Shown: positions 18,991 to 28,687 of the stretch, one piece after another | Layout of the letters: every line of letters begins with the position of its first letter | Numbering within the stretch: the stretch's first letter is position 1 | NCBI RefSeq assembly: GCF_021390675.1 | Contig: NZ_JAJEJV010000004.1 | Location: 1,116,001-1,180,000, forward strand | Length of the DNA stretch: 64,000 nucleotides | Source: Dyella sp. 2HG41-7 | Lineage (GTDB): Bacteria > Pseudomonadota > Gammaproteobacteria > Xanthomonadales > Rhodanobacteraceae | Direction: 5' to 3' | Program-made: the position numbers and the translations under genes | Notes under the pieces: model-generated | Database searches by the model: none | Told to the model about the DNA's origin: nothing | The model's input: the letters and a program-made list of their open reading frames with translations, nothing else

Positions 18991-19653
18991 ATGACCGAAC
19001 ACATCATCCTGCTGCACGGTTTGTGGATGCGAGGCTTTGCGCTGGGCATGCTGCATTGGCGTTTGATGGAGCAGGGGTATCGCGTCCATCGCTTCGACTA
19101 TATGAGTGTGGCGGCCACGCAGCAGCACATCCTGGCGCGGCTGCGCGCCGGCATGCTGGAAAGCGCGCCCGAACCGGTGCATCTGGTCGGGCACAGCCTG
19201 GGCGGTTTGCTGGCGTTGCGGGCCTGTTTGGACGCGCCGGCGTTGCCGCCGGGGCGCATCGTTTGCCTGGGTTCGCCCCTTAAGGGGAGCGCCGCCGCCC
19301 GGGCGTTCGCTGGGTGGGGGCGCGGTGGCGAAGTGCTGCTCGGTCACAACCGGACGCTGTTGGAGCAGGGCTTCAATGTGTGGGACGGGAAGCGCGAGGT
19401 CGGCATGATCGCCGGCCGCCTGCCGATCGGGCTGGGTGCTGTGCTCGGTCAGATCGACGGGGAGCACGACGGCACGGTGGCGGTGGAAGAAACCCGTCTG
19501 CCGGGCCTTACCGATCATTGCGTCATCGAAACCAGCCATACGGGGCTGGTTTTTTCCGCGGAAGTCGCGCGATTAACAGGATTATTCCTACGCGAGGGTC
19601 ACTTTGACGCCTTCTCCTCCAAGGAGGAGGGGAAACATGGCGCAATGCAGTAA
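18991..19653 (+). CDS. Alpha/beta hydrolase, PGAP1/lipase-like
   Basis: Cytoplasmic serine hydrolase of the alpha/beta fold; substrate unknown. The 220 residues begin with the oxyanion-hole strand HIILLHGLWMRG, have the nucleophile elbow HLVGHSLGGLLAL (Ser near residue 68), a candidate acid in DGEHDGTVAVEE, and a candidate His in VIETSHTGLVFS. There is no signal peptide or lipid anchor. It lies between aspS and yebC on the same strand. Similar short hydrolases are often annotated as esterase or lipase; I would not go further. Confidence 0.8.
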   Translation: MTEHIILLHGLWMRGFALGMLHWRLMEQGYRVHRFDYMSVAATQQHILARLRAGMLESAPEPVHLVGHSLGGLLALRACLDAPALPPGRIVCLGSPLKGSAAARAFAGWGRGGEVLLGHNRTLLEQGFNVWDGKREVGMIAGRLPIGLGAVLGQIDGEHDGTVAVEETRLPGLTDHCVIETSHTGLVFSAEVARLTGLFLREGHFDAFSSKEEGKHGAMQ

Positions 19654-19695
19654 AATCCCCCGCTTTCCACTTTTGACCTCAAGTCAGGTACCACC

Positions 19696-20421
19696 ATGGG
19701 TAGAGGCCCGTCCATCGAAGGTCGCAAGAACGCCGAAGACGCCAAGCGCGCCAAGGTCTTCACCAAGCTGATCCGCGAAATCACTGTCGCCACGCGTGCC
19801 GGCGTGCCAGACCCCGCGCTCAATCCGCGCCTGCGCGCGGCCGTGGACAAGGCGCTGACCGCCAACATGTCCAAGGACACCATCGAGCGCGCCATCAAGC
19901 GCGGCTCCGGCGCCGACGGCGGCGCGAAGATGGAAGAGCTGCGCTACGAAGGCTACGGCCCTGGCGGCATCGCGTTGATCATCGAGTGCTTCACCGACAA
20001 CACCACGCGCACCGTCGCGGATGTGCGTCACGCGTTGACCAAGCACGGCGGCAACCTCGGCACCAGCGGTTCGGTGGCGTTCCAGTTCACGCGTTGCGGC
20101 GAGTTGGCGTTCGCCACGGGCGGCAGCGAGGCGGCGGAAGAAAAAATTCTGGAAGCGGCGCTCGACGCCGGCGCCGACGATGTGATCAACGAAAACGGCG
20201 AAAGCACGGTGATTTGCGCGCCGGAAAATTTCGAAGCCGTGCAGCAGAAGTTGATCGAATCCGGCCTCGATGCGCAGCACGCGGGCATCGTAATGCGTCC
20301 GAACAATCGCACGGCGGTGGCGGGCGAAACGCTGGAGACGCTCACGGTGCTGTTGGAAAAACTCGACGCGCTCGACGACGTGAGCGAGGTCTACCACAAC
20401 GCATTGCTGCCGGCCGAGTGA
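19696..20421 (+). CDS. yebC: YebC/PmpR family DNA-binding protein
   Basis: Member of the YebC/TACO1 family; members have been described both as transcriptional regulators (PmpR) and as translation factors for difficult peptide stretches. The 241 residues start [20 protein letters not shown], followed by [19 protein letters not shown] and [20 protein letters not shown], all conserved. Length is normal. It sits directly upstream of ruvC-ruvA, as in most proteobacteria. Confidence 0.96.
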   Translation: MGRGPSIEGRKNAEDAKRAKVFTKLIREITVATRAGVPDPALNPRLRAAVDKALTANMSKDTIERAIKRGSGADGGAKMEELRYEGYGPGGIALIIECFTDNTTRTVADVRHALTKHGGNLGTSGSVAFQFTRCGELAFATGGSEAAEEKILEAALDAGADDVINENGESTVICAPENFEAVQQKLIESGLDAQHAGIVMRPNNRTAVAGETLETLTVLLEKLDALDDVSEVYHNALLPAE

Positions 20422-20443
20422 AAGGCTTTCGGGCCTTATCGCA

Positions 20444-20965
20444 ATGATCCGCATCATCGGCATCGATCCAGGCAGCCAGCGCACGGGCATCGGCATCGTA
20501 GATGTCGACGCCGCGGGCAAGCTGTCGCACGTTTTTCATGGTGCGTTGATGGTGGCGGGAGAGGAAACTTTTCCGCTGCGCCTGAAACGCATTTTTGAAG
20601 GCGTCGATGAGATCATTGCGACCCATCGTCCGGTCGAATGCGGCATCGAGCGCGTGTTTATGGCGCGCAATGCCGATTCGGCGCTCAAGCTCGGGCAGGC
20701 GCGCGGCGCCGCGATTTGCGCGGTAGTCAATCGCGGCATCGCGGTGCACGAATACGCGGCGACCGAAGTGAAAAAGGCGGTGGTCGGTGGCGGCCGCAGC
20801 GACAAAACTCAGGTACAACACATGATCGGTGTACTGCTTGGCCTGAAAGGTCCGATTCAAGCGGATGCGGCCGACGCGCTGGCGATTGCCGTCGCGCACG
20901 CGCATACCCGTTCGAGTCTCGAACGCGTGGGCATTCCGCGCACGGCATGGAGGCGGCGCCGATGA
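20444..20965 (+). CDS. ruvC: Holliday junction endonuclease RuvC
   Basis: Homodimeric resolvase that cleaves Holliday junctions brought by RuvAB. The 173 residues contain the acidic catalytic residues in [17 protein letters not shown] (Asp near residue 7), [12 protein letters not shown], and the C-terminal [14 protein letters not shown]. The stop overlaps the ruvA ATG (ATGA), so the two are translationally coupled. Confidence 0.97.
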   Translation: MIRIIGIDPGSQRTGIGIVDVDAAGKLSHVFHGALMVAGEETFPLRLKRIFEGVDEIIATHRPVECGIERVFMARNADSALKLGQARGAAICAVVNRGIAVHEYAATEVKKAVVGGGRSDKTQVQHMIGVLLGLKGPIQADAADALAIAVAHAHTRSSLERVGIPRTAWRRRR

Positions 20966-21558
20966 TCGGTCGACTTCGCGGCATTCTTATTTCGAAACAG
21001 CCGCCATGGTTATTGGTGGAAGTCGGCGGCGTTGGCTACGAATTGGAAGCGCCCATGTCCACCATTTACGACTTGCCTGCCACCGGCAAGGAAGTCACGC
21101 TGCTCACGCATTACGCCGTGAAAGAAGACAGCGTGGCGCTTTACGGATTTCTGCACGAAGCGGAGCGCGCGCTGTTTCGCAATCTGCAGAAGGTTAGCGG
21201 TATCGGCGCGAAAATTTCGCTCGCCGTGCTGTCGGGCGTATCCACGCAGGAATTCGCGCGACTCGTGCAGACGGGCGATATTGTCGCGCTGACAAAAATT
21301 CCTGGCATCGGCAAGAAAACCGCCGAACGCATGGTGGTGGAATTGCGCGATCGCGTCGACGGCCTCGGCGCGCATGCGCCCGGGATTTCCGCGGCGCCAG
21401 GTGCGCCGCTCGACCCGGCCGCCGAAGCGACGGTGGCGTTGCAACAACTTGGCTACAAGCCGGCCGAAGTCACACGGCTGGTGCAAAAGGTGGCATCTGC
21501 CGGCGACGACGCCGAGGCCATCATCCGCAAGGCGCTGCGCGCCGCACTCGGGAGTTGA
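20962..21558 (+). CDS. ruvA: Holliday junction branch migration protein RuvA
   Basis: Tetrameric junction-binding subunit that loads RuvB. The 198 residues have the N-terminal OB domain ([20 protein letters not shown]), two helix-hairpin-helix motifs ([37 protein letters not shown]) and a C-terminal RuvB-contact domain ([18 protein letters not shown]-type). ATG 20962 overlaps the ruvC stop. The next gene is kup, not ruvB. Confidence 0.97.
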   Translation: MIGRLRGILISKQPPWLLVEVGGVGYELEAPMSTIYDLPATGKEVTLLTHYAVKEDSVALYGFLHEAERALFRNLQKVSGIGAKISLAVLSGVSTQEFARLVQTGDIVALTKIPGIGKKTAERMVVELRDRVDGLGAHAPGISAAPGAPLDPAAEATVALQQLGYKPAEVTRLVQKVASAGDDAEAIIRKALRAALGS

Positions 21559-21561
21559 TTT

Positions 21562-23463
21562 GTGGGTCACGACATTCACCATCGCGTGAGCGAAGCCGAT
21601 AGCAAGAAACGAATGGCCGCCTTGGCGCTCGGCGCGATCGGCGTGGTTTACGGCGATATCGGCACCAGCCCGCTGTATACGTTGCAAACCACGCTGAGTT
21701 ACGAAGGCAAAATGCCGTCGCCCGACGGCATCTATGGTGTGCTGTCGTTGATCTTCTGGGCGCAGATCATCGTGGTTTCGCTGAAGTATTTGATGTTCGT
21801 GATGCGCGCCGACAACAAAGGCGAGGGCGGCATCATGGCTCTGATGGCGTTGGCCTTGCGCGGTGTCAGCAAGCAGCCGCGTCTACGCTGGCTGTTGGCG
21901 ATCATCGGCATTTTCGGCGCGGCGTTGTTTTACGGCGATGGCGTGATTACGCCGGCCATTTCCGTATTGTCGGCGGTGGAGGGCGTGAAGGTTGCTGCGC
22001 CGGGATTGGGGCATTGGGTGATGCCGTTCAGCGCCGTTATTTTGTTTTTTCTGTTTGCGTTGCAAAGACACGGCACGGATCGCGTGGGCAAGCTGTTCGG
22101 GCCGGTGATGGTGGTTTGGTTTATCGTCATTGCGCTGATCGGTGTATACAACGTGCTACAAGACCCGAGCGTGTTGTATGCCGTCTTGCCGCAATACGGC
22201 TTGCACTTTTTCACGCATCACGGTTGGGGCGCATTTGTCGCGCTTGGCGGTGTCGTGTTGTCGCTGACAGGCGCCGAAGCGCTGTATGCGGATATGGGGC
22301 ATTTCGGCAAGCAGCCGATTCGTCTTGCGTGGTTCTACTTCATTCTGCCGGCGCTGCTGCTCAATTATTTTGGGCAGGGTGCGTTGCTGTTGCGCGATCC
22401 GCACGCCATCGACAACCCGTTCTTCAAGGCGGTGCCATCGGTGTTCCTGTACCCGATGATCGGCTTGGCGACGGCCGCCACGGTGATCGCTTCGCAAGCG
22501 GTGATTTCCGGCGCGTTTTCGATGACGCGCGAAGCGATGTCGCTCGGTTACTCCATGCGCATGCCGGTGGTGCATACCTCGCGTGAGATGTCGGGGCAGA
22601 TTTTCGTGCCGTGGATCAACAGCTTTTTGCTGGTGATGGTGCTTGCTGCCGTGGTGGGTTTCGGCAGCTCCGATGCGTTGAGCGCCGCGTACGGCATCGC
22701 CGTGACCGGCACCATGAGCATCACCACCATCTTGGCGCTGTTCGTCGCGCATCATCAGTGGAAATGGAGTCTTCCATTGGTGTTTTTGGTGGGCGTCTGC
22801 ATGTTGGCGATCGATCTGTCGTTCTTCGGCGCCAATCTGCTTAAAGTCGAGGCGGGTGGCTGGTTCCCCTTGGTGCTTGGCCTCGGCGTGTTCGCCGTGA
22901 TGACCACATGGCGTCGTGGCCGCGAACTGGTGGTGCGCGAGATCAAGCAGGGTGGCCTGGCGTTGAAGCCCTTTATCGAAAACATCACCGAGCATCCGCC
23001 GCTGCGCGTTCCCGGCACGGCGGTGTTCCTTACCGCCAATCAGAACGCGGTGCCGCATGCCTTGCTGCACAACCTCAAGCACAACAAAGTGCTGCACGAG
23101 CGCAATGTGATGCTGACGGTGGAAATTCTCGATACACCTTTTGCCGAAGCGGAAGAGCGCATTCATCTCACGCAAATGGACGGCTTTTTCTACGGTTTGG
23201 AATTGCGCTTCGGTTTTGCCGAAGATCCGAACATTCCGTATGCGCTGTCCAAGTGCGCGAAGAGCGGTTTGCCGTTCGATCTGATGGATACCACTTTCTT
23301 CCTGTCGCGCGAGAATATCGTTGCCGATAAACGCCGCCCGGGCATGGCCTTGTGGCGAGATCGCCTGTTTGCCTTTATGTCGCGCAATGCGCTGCCGGCG
23401 ACGGCGTTTTTCCAGATTCCCGGCAACCGGCTGATCGAGCTGGGGACGCAGGTGGAAATTTGA
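21562..23463 (+). CDS. kup: Low-affinity potassium transporter Kup
   Basis: K+:H+ symporter of the KUP/HAK family in the inner membrane. The 633 residues open with the family signature ALGAIGVVYGDIGTSPLYTL (about 22-41) and contain GEGGIMALMALAL and FYGDGVITPAISVLSAVEG. About twelve transmembrane segments and a soluble C-terminal domain follow. The GTG at 21562 follows GGGAG with proper spacing, 3 bp after the ruvA stop; ATG 21613 is an alternative that would still keep the signature. It is inserted between ruvA and ruvB in the same direction. Confidence 0.95.
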   Translation: MGHDIHHRVSEADSKKRMAALALGAIGVVYGDIGTSPLYTLQTTLSYEGKMPSPDGIYGVLSLIFWAQIIVVSLKYLMFVMRADNKGEGGIMALMALALRGVSKQPRLRWLLAIIGIFGAALFYGDGVITPAISVLSAVEGVKVAAPGLGHWVMPFSAVILFFLFALQRHGTDRVGKLFGPVMVVWFIVIALIGVYNVLQDPSVLYAVLPQYGLHFFTHHGWGAFVALGGVVLSLTGAEALYADMGHFGKQPIRLAWFYFILPALLLNYFGQGALLLRDPHAIDNPFFKAVPSVFLYPMIGLATAATVIASQAVISGAFSMTREAMSLGYSMRMPVVHTSREMSGQIFVPWINSFLLVMVLAAVVGFGSSDALSAAYGIAVTGTMSITTILALFVAHHQWKWSLPLVFLVGVCMLAIDLSFFGANLLKVEAGGWFPLVLGLGVFAVMTTWRRGRELVVREIKQGGLALKPFIENITEHPPLRVPGTAVFLTANQNAVPHALLHNLKHNKVLHERNVMLTVEILDTPFAEAEERIHLTQMDGFFYGLELRFGFAEDPNIPYALSKCAKSGLPFDLMDTTFFLSRENIVADKRRPGMALWRDRLFAFMSRNALPATAFFQIPGNRLIELGTQVEI

Positions 23464-23519
23464 TGCGACAGGGGCGAGCGATTCGTCCCTAAACCCTCGC
23501 TCTCAGCCATAATCCCCAC

Positions 23520-24566
23520 ATGTCCGAACACCGCATCATCACCGCTGCCGCGCAACTCGACGACGAAGCTCTGGAAGCGTCGATTCGTCCCAAGCGCCTG
23601 ACCGAATATCTCGGTCAGCAGGCGGTGCGCGAGCAGTTGTCGATCTATATCGAAGCGGCGAAGAAGCGCGGCGGTGCGCTGGACCATGTGCTGATCTTCG
23701 GACCGCCCGGCCTGGGCAAGACCACGTTGAGCCATGTGATCGCCAACGAGCTGGGCGTCAACGTGCGTTCCACCTCGGGACCGGTGCTGGAGCGCGCAGG
23801 CGATCTCGCGGCGCTGCTTACCAATCTCGAAAAGAACGACGTGCTGTTCGTCGACGAAATCCATCGGCTTTCGCCGGTGGTCGAGGAAGTGCTCTATCCG
23901 GCGATGGAGGATTTCCAGATCGACATCATGATCGGCGAAGGCCCTGCGGCGCGTTCGATCAAGCTGGATCTACCGCCGTTTACGCTGATCGGAGCCACCA
24001 CGCGCGCCGGTCTGCTCACGGCGCCGTTGCGCGATCGCTTCGGCATCGTGCAGCGATTGGAGTTTTATTCGCCCGACGAGCTGACGGCGATCGTGCGTCG
24101 CTCGGCGCGCATTCTCAATATCGCCTGTGATTTGGACGGCGCCCAGGAAATCGCGCGTCGCGCGCGCGGCACGCCGCGTATCGCCAATCGTCTTTTGCGC
24201 CGCGTGCGCGATTACGCCGAGGTGCGGGCAGGCGGGCATATCAACCATCAGGCCGCGAACGCGGCGATGGACATGCTCAAGGTCGATGCCGAGGGTTTCG
24301 ACGAACTCGATCGTCGTCTGCTCGCCACCATCATCGAAAATTTCGACGGTGGCCCAGTCGGCGTCGAATCGCTGGCCGCTGCGTTGAGCGAAGACCGCGG
24401 CACGCTCGAAGACGTGGTCGAACCGTATCTGATCCAGCAAGGTTTTCTCGTGCGCACGGCCCGCGGCCGCATGGCGAGCGCCAAAGCATGGCGACATCTC
24501 GGCCTGACGCCGCCGCCGCGGCAACCGCAGGCGGCCGATTTGTTCGGTAGCGATCAAGATGTCTAG
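23520..24566 (+). CDS. ruvB: Holliday junction helicase RuvB
   Basis: AAA+ motor that drives branch migration with RuvA. The 348 residues contain LRPKRLxEYLGQ-like [20 protein letters not shown], Walker [20 protein letters not shown] (about 62-80), Walker [18 protein letters not shown], sensor 1 [20 protein letters not shown] and the C-terminal winged-helix domain. Full length. Its stop overlaps ybgC by 8 bp, linking the ruv cluster to the tol-pal genes. Confidence 0.98.
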   Translation: MSEHRIITAAAQLDDEALEASIRPKRLTEYLGQQAVREQLSIYIEAAKKRGGALDHVLIFGPPGLGKTTLSHVIANELGVNVRSTSGPVLERAGDLAALLTNLEKNDVLFVDEIHRLSPVVEEVLYPAMEDFQIDIMIGEGPAARSIKLDLPPFTLIGATTRAGLLTAPLRDRFGIVQRLEFYSPDELTAIVRRSARILNIACDLDGAQEIARRARGTPRIANRLLRRVRDYAEVRAGGHINHQAANAAMDMLKVDAEGFDELDRRLLATIIENFDGGPVGVESLAAALSEDRGTLEDVVEPYLIQQGFLVRTARGRMASAKAWRHLGLTPPPRQPQAADLFGSDQDV

Positions 24567-24972
24567 CACGGAGCGCTTCACCTGGCCGGTGCGCGTCTAC
24601 TGGGAAGACACCGATGCCGGCGGCGTGGTGTATCACGCCAGCTATCTGCGCTTCCTCGAGCGCGCCCGTTCGGAATGGCTGCGCCAGCTCGGCGTGGACC
24701 AGATGGCGTTCAAACAGGCGACTGGGCTGGCTTTTATGGTCCACCGGATGGAGATCGACTTCCTCAAGCCCGCCCTGCTGGACGATGAACTGACGGTAAC
24801 GGTGGAAGTCAAAGAGTGTCGTTCAGCCAGTATTCTTTTCGCGCAGGCGATTACTCGGGCGGACGGCGCCACCCTGATCCAGGCGCAAGTACGTGCGGCG
24901 TGCGTGGATTTGAAACGAATGCAGCCCGCCCGAATTCCGAACGAGATTGCCGGCCGGATCGATCTGAAGTGA
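24559..24972 (+). CDS. ybgC: Tol-Pal system-associated acyl-CoA thioesterase YbgC
   Basis: Hotdog-fold thioesterase acting on acyl-CoA, linked to phospholipid metabolism at the inner membrane. The 137 residues have the 4-hydroxybenzoyl-CoA thioesterase signature [20 protein letters not shown] with the catalytic Asp near residue 18, and [13 protein letters not shown]. It is the first gene of the tol-pal cluster, overlapping ruvB by 8 bp; a 64-bp gap to tolQ may hold a separate promoter. Confidence 0.95.
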   Translation: MSSTERFTWPVRVYWEDTDAGGVVYHASYLRFLERARSEWLRQLGVDQMAFKQATGLAFMVHRMEIDFLKPALLDDELTVTVEVKECRSASILFAQAITRADGATLIQAQVRAACVDLKRMQPARIPNEIAGRIDLK

Positions 24973-25036
24973 TCGTCCCCCCGGTCTGACCTAAGTATTT
25001 TGAAAATAGCCCTGAGCGGCGGAGAACCCCAAAGCC

Positions 25037-25720
25037 ATGAACGGTGGATTGAACGTTTTTGAGATCGTCGCGAGCGCGAGCTTGCCAGTACAACTGGTGA
25101 TGCTGGTGTTGCTGGTGCTCTCGTTTCTGTCCTGGGTGATCATCATCCGCAAGTACTCGCAGCTCAAAGCCGCGATGACGAACGCCGAATCCTTCGAGGA
25201 GCGTTTCTGGTCCGGCGCGGATCTGGCGCAGCTGTTCCGCGAGGTGAGCAACGGCGGCGAAAGCGGCGGCATGGAGAACATCTTCGAATCGGGCTTCCGC
25301 GAATTCGTGCGTCAGCGTCAGCGTCGCGGTACGGATATGCCCACTGTGATCGAAGGCTCCGAGCGCGCGATGCGCGTGGCCGGCACCAAGGAAATCGGCT
25401 CGCTCGAGCGCAATCTGGAATTTCTCGCCAACGTCGGTTCGATCAGCCCGTACGTGGGTCTGTTCGGTACGGTGTGGGGCATCATGGGCGCCTTCCAGGG
25501 CCTGGGCGAAATGAAGGACGTCACCATCGCCGTGGTGGCGCCGCATATTTCCGAAGCGCTGATCGCCACCGCGATGGGTCTGTTCGCCGCGATTCCTGCG
25601 GTGTGGGCGTACAACCGCTACGCGAACAAAGTCGAGCGCGTCGCTTCGCGCTACGAAGTGTTCCAGGAAGAATTCTCCTCCGTGCTGCAGCGTCAGATCC
25701 AAATCGACGATACGAACTGA
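25037..25720 (+). CDS. tolQ: Tol-Pal proton channel subunit TolQ
   Basis: Inner-membrane protein that, with TolR, uses the proton gradient to energise TolA during cell constriction. The 227 residues have an N-terminal membrane segment (LVMLVLLVLSFLSWVIIIR, about 20-38), a cytoplasmic loop, and two further membrane helices (GLFGTVWGIMGAF and LIATAMGLFAAIPAVWAYN). This is the TolQ/ExbB topology. The tolR ATG follows after 13 bp. Adjacent tolR, tolA, tolB and pal distinguish it from ExbB. Confidence 0.97.
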   Translation: MNGGLNVFEIVASASLPVQLVMLVLLVLSFLSWVIIIRKYSQLKAAMTNAESFEERFWSGADLAQLFREVSNGGESGGMENIFESGFREFVRQRQRRGTDMPTVIEGSERAMRVAGTKEIGSLERNLEFLANVGSISPYVGLFGTVWGIMGAFQGLGEMKDVTIAVVAPHISEALIATAMGLFAAIPAVWAYNRYANKVERVASRYEVFQEEFSSVLQRQIQIDDTN

Positions 25721-25733
25721 GGAGGCCGCGACC

Positions 25734-26180
25734 ATGCGTACTTCCGCGCGCCATAAGCGCCTCAAACTCAAATCGGAAATCAACGTCGTTCCCTACATCG
25801 ACGTGATGCTGGTGCTGTTGATCATCTTTATGGTGACGGCGCCCATGCTCAATGCCAATGTCGACGTCAACCTGCCGCAAGCCAACGCCAAGTCGCTGCA
25901 GGACAAGAAAGAGCCGGTGATCGTGTCGGTGGACGACCAGGGTCATATGTATCTGACCTTGGGCAACACCAAAAAAGAACCCATCGAAGCGGATGCGCTG
26001 AAAGTAAAAGTCGGCGCGTTCGTCAAAGAGAACCCGGATGTCAGCGTGCTGGTCGCAGGCGATCGCGACGGCAAATACGACGGCGTGTATCAGGTGCTGG
26101 CCTTGCTGCAGCAAGCCGGCGTGGCCAAGGTCGGCTTGATGAGTGCGCCGGAGACGGGCAAACCGAATGGACGACCGTAA
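25734..26180 (+). CDS. tolR: Tol-Pal proton channel subunit TolR
   Basis: Partner of TolQ. The 148 residues have one N-terminal membrane helix containing the proton-carrying Asp (INVVPYIDVMLVLLIIFMV, Asp near residue 23) and a periplasmic ExbD/TolR domain. A good Shine-Dalgarno (GAGGAGG) precedes ATG 25734. The 3' end overlaps the start of tolA by 14 bp. Confidence 0.96.
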   Translation: MRTSARHKRLKLKSEINVVPYIDVMLVLLIIFMVTAPMLNANVDVNLPQANAKSLQDKKEPVIVSVDDQGHMYLTLGNTKKEPIEADALKVKVGAFVKENPDVSVLVAGDRDGKYDGVYQVLALLQQAGVAKVGLMSAPETGKPNGRP

Positions 26181-27105
26181 CACCAAGGGCACACCCCTAG
26201 CGGTCGTCCTATCGGCCGTTCTCCATTTGGGTATCGTGGCATTCCTGTTTCTGGCGATGCTCTCGTGCTCGTCGTACGAGGCGTTTTTGACGGCCCTGCA
26301 TTTGCCCAATCCGATCACGTGTACGCCACCGCCGATGCAGCTCAGCGGTCCGGTGATCGAGGCCACGTTGATCGGCAATACCGCCGCACCTCCACCCAAA
26401 TCGGAAAAAGTGAAGCCGATTCCGAACACCGTGCCGCCGCCGCCGTCGGTGCCGCCGCCCACGCCGCCACAAATCGAGCAGCCCAAGGTGAGCCAGTTGC
26501 CGCCGCCGCCGGAACATCCGGATGTCGTCGATCAGGAGCGCGTGGTGCAAGACGCAGCGCAAAAGGCCGAAGACGCCAAGAAGCTGCAAGAAGAGAAAGA
26601 ACGTCAGCGCCAGGCCGATTTGGACGCCCAGGCGGCCAAAAAGAAAGCCGAACAGGAAAAAGTGGATCAGCTGTTCAAGCAGCTGGATGCCGCTTCGTCG
26701 CAGACGCAAAAGCTCGACAACAAGGCCAAGCAGGCTAAACAGCAGCTTGCCGATTTGCAGAATGCGAAGGCGAACGGCCTGGAGAACCTGCCCAATGCCG
26801 ACCAGCGGCAGACCGGCAACAACGGCAAGAGCACCTTGCTGGACCAGTACCGCGCGGCGATTCAGAACGCCGTCACGCAGAATTGGATCAGGCCGGATAA
26901 CATGCCGAACGCACCCTGCGTGGTCCATATCGTGCAGCTTCCAGGGGGCAATGTGATGAGCGCCAAGGCTTCGTCCAGTTGCCCTTATGACGCTGCTGGA
27001 AAGAAATCCGTCGAAGACGCTGCGTTGCGCGCTCAGCCATTGCCGTACAAAGGCTTTGAAAGCGTGTTCGCGCGTGAAATTGATGTCATCTTCACTCCGC
27101 AGTGA
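26167..27105 (+). CDS. tolA: Tol-Pal energy-transducing protein TolA
   Basis: Spans the periplasm from the TolQR channel to Pal/TolB. The 312 residues have an N-terminal membrane helix (LAVVLSAVLHLGIVAFLFLA), a Pro-rich stretch (about 75-120), a long charged Ala/Lys/Glu/Gln helix (about 125-200), and a C-terminal TolA/TonB-like domain (LLDQYRAAIQNAVTQNWIRP and onward). The ATG at 26167 is chosen; an upstream GTG at 26143 would add eight basic residues. It overlaps tolR. Confidence 0.94.
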   Translation: MDDRNTKGTPLAVVLSAVLHLGIVAFLFLAMLSCSSYEAFLTALHLPNPITCTPPPMQLSGPVIEATLIGNTAAPPPKSEKVKPIPNTVPPPPSVPPPTPPQIEQPKVSQLPPPPEHPDVVDQERVVQDAAQKAEDAKKLQEEKERQRQADLDAQAAKKKAEQEKVDQLFKQLDAASSQTQKLDNKAKQAKQQLADLQNAKANGLENLPNADQRQTGNNGKSTLLDQYRAAIQNAVTQNWIRPDNMPNAPCVVHIVQLPGGNVMSAKASSSCPYDAAGKKSVEDAALRAQPLPYKGFESVFAREIDVIFTPQ

Positions 27106-27115
27106 GCCAGTAACT

Positions 27116-28435
27116 ATGCGCAAATCATTCCGATCACTGATCACCTTTTCCTTACTGCTGATGGCCGCTTTGGTCGTTGGCCCTGTCTCTGCACAGACCT
27201 TGAGCGTGCAGGTCGTCGGCGGCATCAAGTCGGCGACGCCGGTCGTGGTGGTGCCGTTCGCTCAAACCGGCGCGCCAATGCCGACCGACGTGGCGGACGT
27301 GATTCGCAACGATCTCAATCGTTGCGGCAAATTCCGCTCGTTGGCGGTCAGCGAAATCGTCGAACAGCCGAGCCAGGGTTCGGACATCAAGTTCGCCACG
27401 TGGCGCTTGCTGAAGCAGGATTACATCGTCATCGGCCGCATCAAAGATGCCGGCAACGGCATGGTGACGGTCGAATACGAACTGTGGGACGTCAATCGTC
27501 AGCAGCGCCTGCTGGGTAGCGCGATGCCGCCTGCGCCGGTGAGCGATCTGCGCAATGTCGCGCACCAAGTCGCCGACGCCATCTATCAGCAGATCACCGG
27601 CGTGCGCGGCGCGTTTTGGACGCGCATCGCTTACGTCACGATGGTCGGCAGCGGCAACAATGCGACCTATTCGTTGATCGTGGCCGATTCGGATGGCTAC
27701 AACCCGCAGGTGGTGGCGCGTTCGCACGAAGCATTGCTTTCGCCGAAGTGGTCGCCCGACGGCACCCGCATTGCGTACGTTTCTTTCGAGAGCGGCAATT
27801 CGGCCATCTACATCCAGAACATCACTACAGGCGCGCGTCAGCTTATTTCCGGTCGCGCGAAGGGCATCAACGGCGCGCCGGCCTGGTCGCCCGATGGCAC
27901 CAAGCTTGCTATTTCGCTGTCCTACACGGGCAATCCCGAGATCTACGTGATGGACCTGGCCGGCCGTCAGGAAACCCGCCTGACCCGTAGCCTGGCGATC
28001 AACACCGAGCCGGTGTGGTCGCCGGATGGCCAGAGCATCTACTTCACCTCCGACCGTTCCGGCCGTCCGCAGATCTACCGGGTTTCCGCCGGCGGCGGCA
28101 CGCCCGATCGCGTCAGCTTCCAAGGCCAGCAAAATTTGGATGCTTCCGTCAGCTTCGACGGTAAGCAAATTGCCATGGTGCAGGCAAACGGGAACGTGTA
28201 TCGTATCGCCATTACGGACCAGAGCCTCGGAGGGCAGGTGCGCTTCATCTCGCCCGGTCCGATCGACGAATCGCCAAGCTTCGCGCCGAACGCCAGTATG
28301 TTGATCTACGCCGCCGTCGATGGGTCTCGCGATGTGCTGTATGCCGTTTCCAGCGATGGCATGGTCAGGCAGCGCCTGGCGCTCGCCGATGGCGATGTTC
28401 GCGAACCGGCCTGGGGACCTTATCGCACGAAGTAA
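27116..28435 (+). CDS. tolB: Periplasmic Tol-Pal protein TolB
   Basis: Beta-propeller protein that shuttles between Pal and TolA. The 439 residues start with a Sec signal peptide (FRSLITFSLLLMAALVVGPVSAQ, cleavage near residue 26), then an N-terminal alpha/beta domain and a six-bladed propeller with repeats such as SPKWSPDGTRIAYVSFE, APAWSPDGTKLAISLSY and EPVWSPDGQSIYFTSDRSG. ATG 27116 is 10 bp after tolA. The 252-bp gap to pal is the longest within this cluster. Confidence 0.97.
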   Translation: MRKSFRSLITFSLLLMAALVVGPVSAQTLSVQVVGGIKSATPVVVVPFAQTGAPMPTDVADVIRNDLNRCGKFRSLAVSEIVEQPSQGSDIKFATWRLLKQDYIVIGRIKDAGNGMVTVEYELWDVNRQQRLLGSAMPPAPVSDLRNVAHQVADAIYQQITGVRGAFWTRIAYVTMVGSGNNATYSLIVADSDGYNPQVVARSHEALLSPKWSPDGTRIAYVSFESGNSAIYIQNITTGARQLISGRAKGINGAPAWSPDGTKLAISLSYTGNPEIYVMDLAGRQETRLTRSLAINTEPVWSPDGQSIYFTSDRSGRPQIYRVSAGGGTPDRVSFQGQQNLDASVSFDGKQIAMVQANGNVYRIAITDQSLGGQVRFISPGPIDESPSFAPNASMLIYAAVDGSRDVLYAVSSDGMVRQRLALADGDVREPAWGPYRTK

Positions 28436-28687
28436 AATCTGGGTCTGGCTGCGAACCTAGGGGATGCAGCCAGGCAGCCCGAAAAGGGTCCGGAACATGG
28501 CCAATGCTCCGGGCTTGATGGCGTGGCGGTTTGCCATGTCTGTTTTATAGGCCTCTGCAGTACAATGCGTGGCTGAAGTCGAAGAAGTAATAAATAAATA
28601 CAACAGCCGGTTCACCGGCGATGGCTGTCCCGTAACCGCAATCGTCATTGACTGTCGGAAATCAAACCCGTTTGAAGGAACGTCACC
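28436..28687 (+). other. Structured non-coding gap between tolB and pal
   Basis: No gene is seen. A hairpin CTGGCTGC (28445-28452) / GCAGCCAG (28466-28473) with a 13-nt loop lies just after tolB. Closer to pal, ACAGCC and GGCTGT (about 28602-28627) can form a second stem enclosing CCGG pairs. TACAAT at 28561-28566 could be a -10 element for pal, but no good -35 lies at the right distance. Confidence 0.35.

Noticed and set aside
28531-28566. Possible pal promoter TTGCCA ... TACAAT
   Set aside because: The spacer is 24 bp, too long for a normal sigma-70 promoter.
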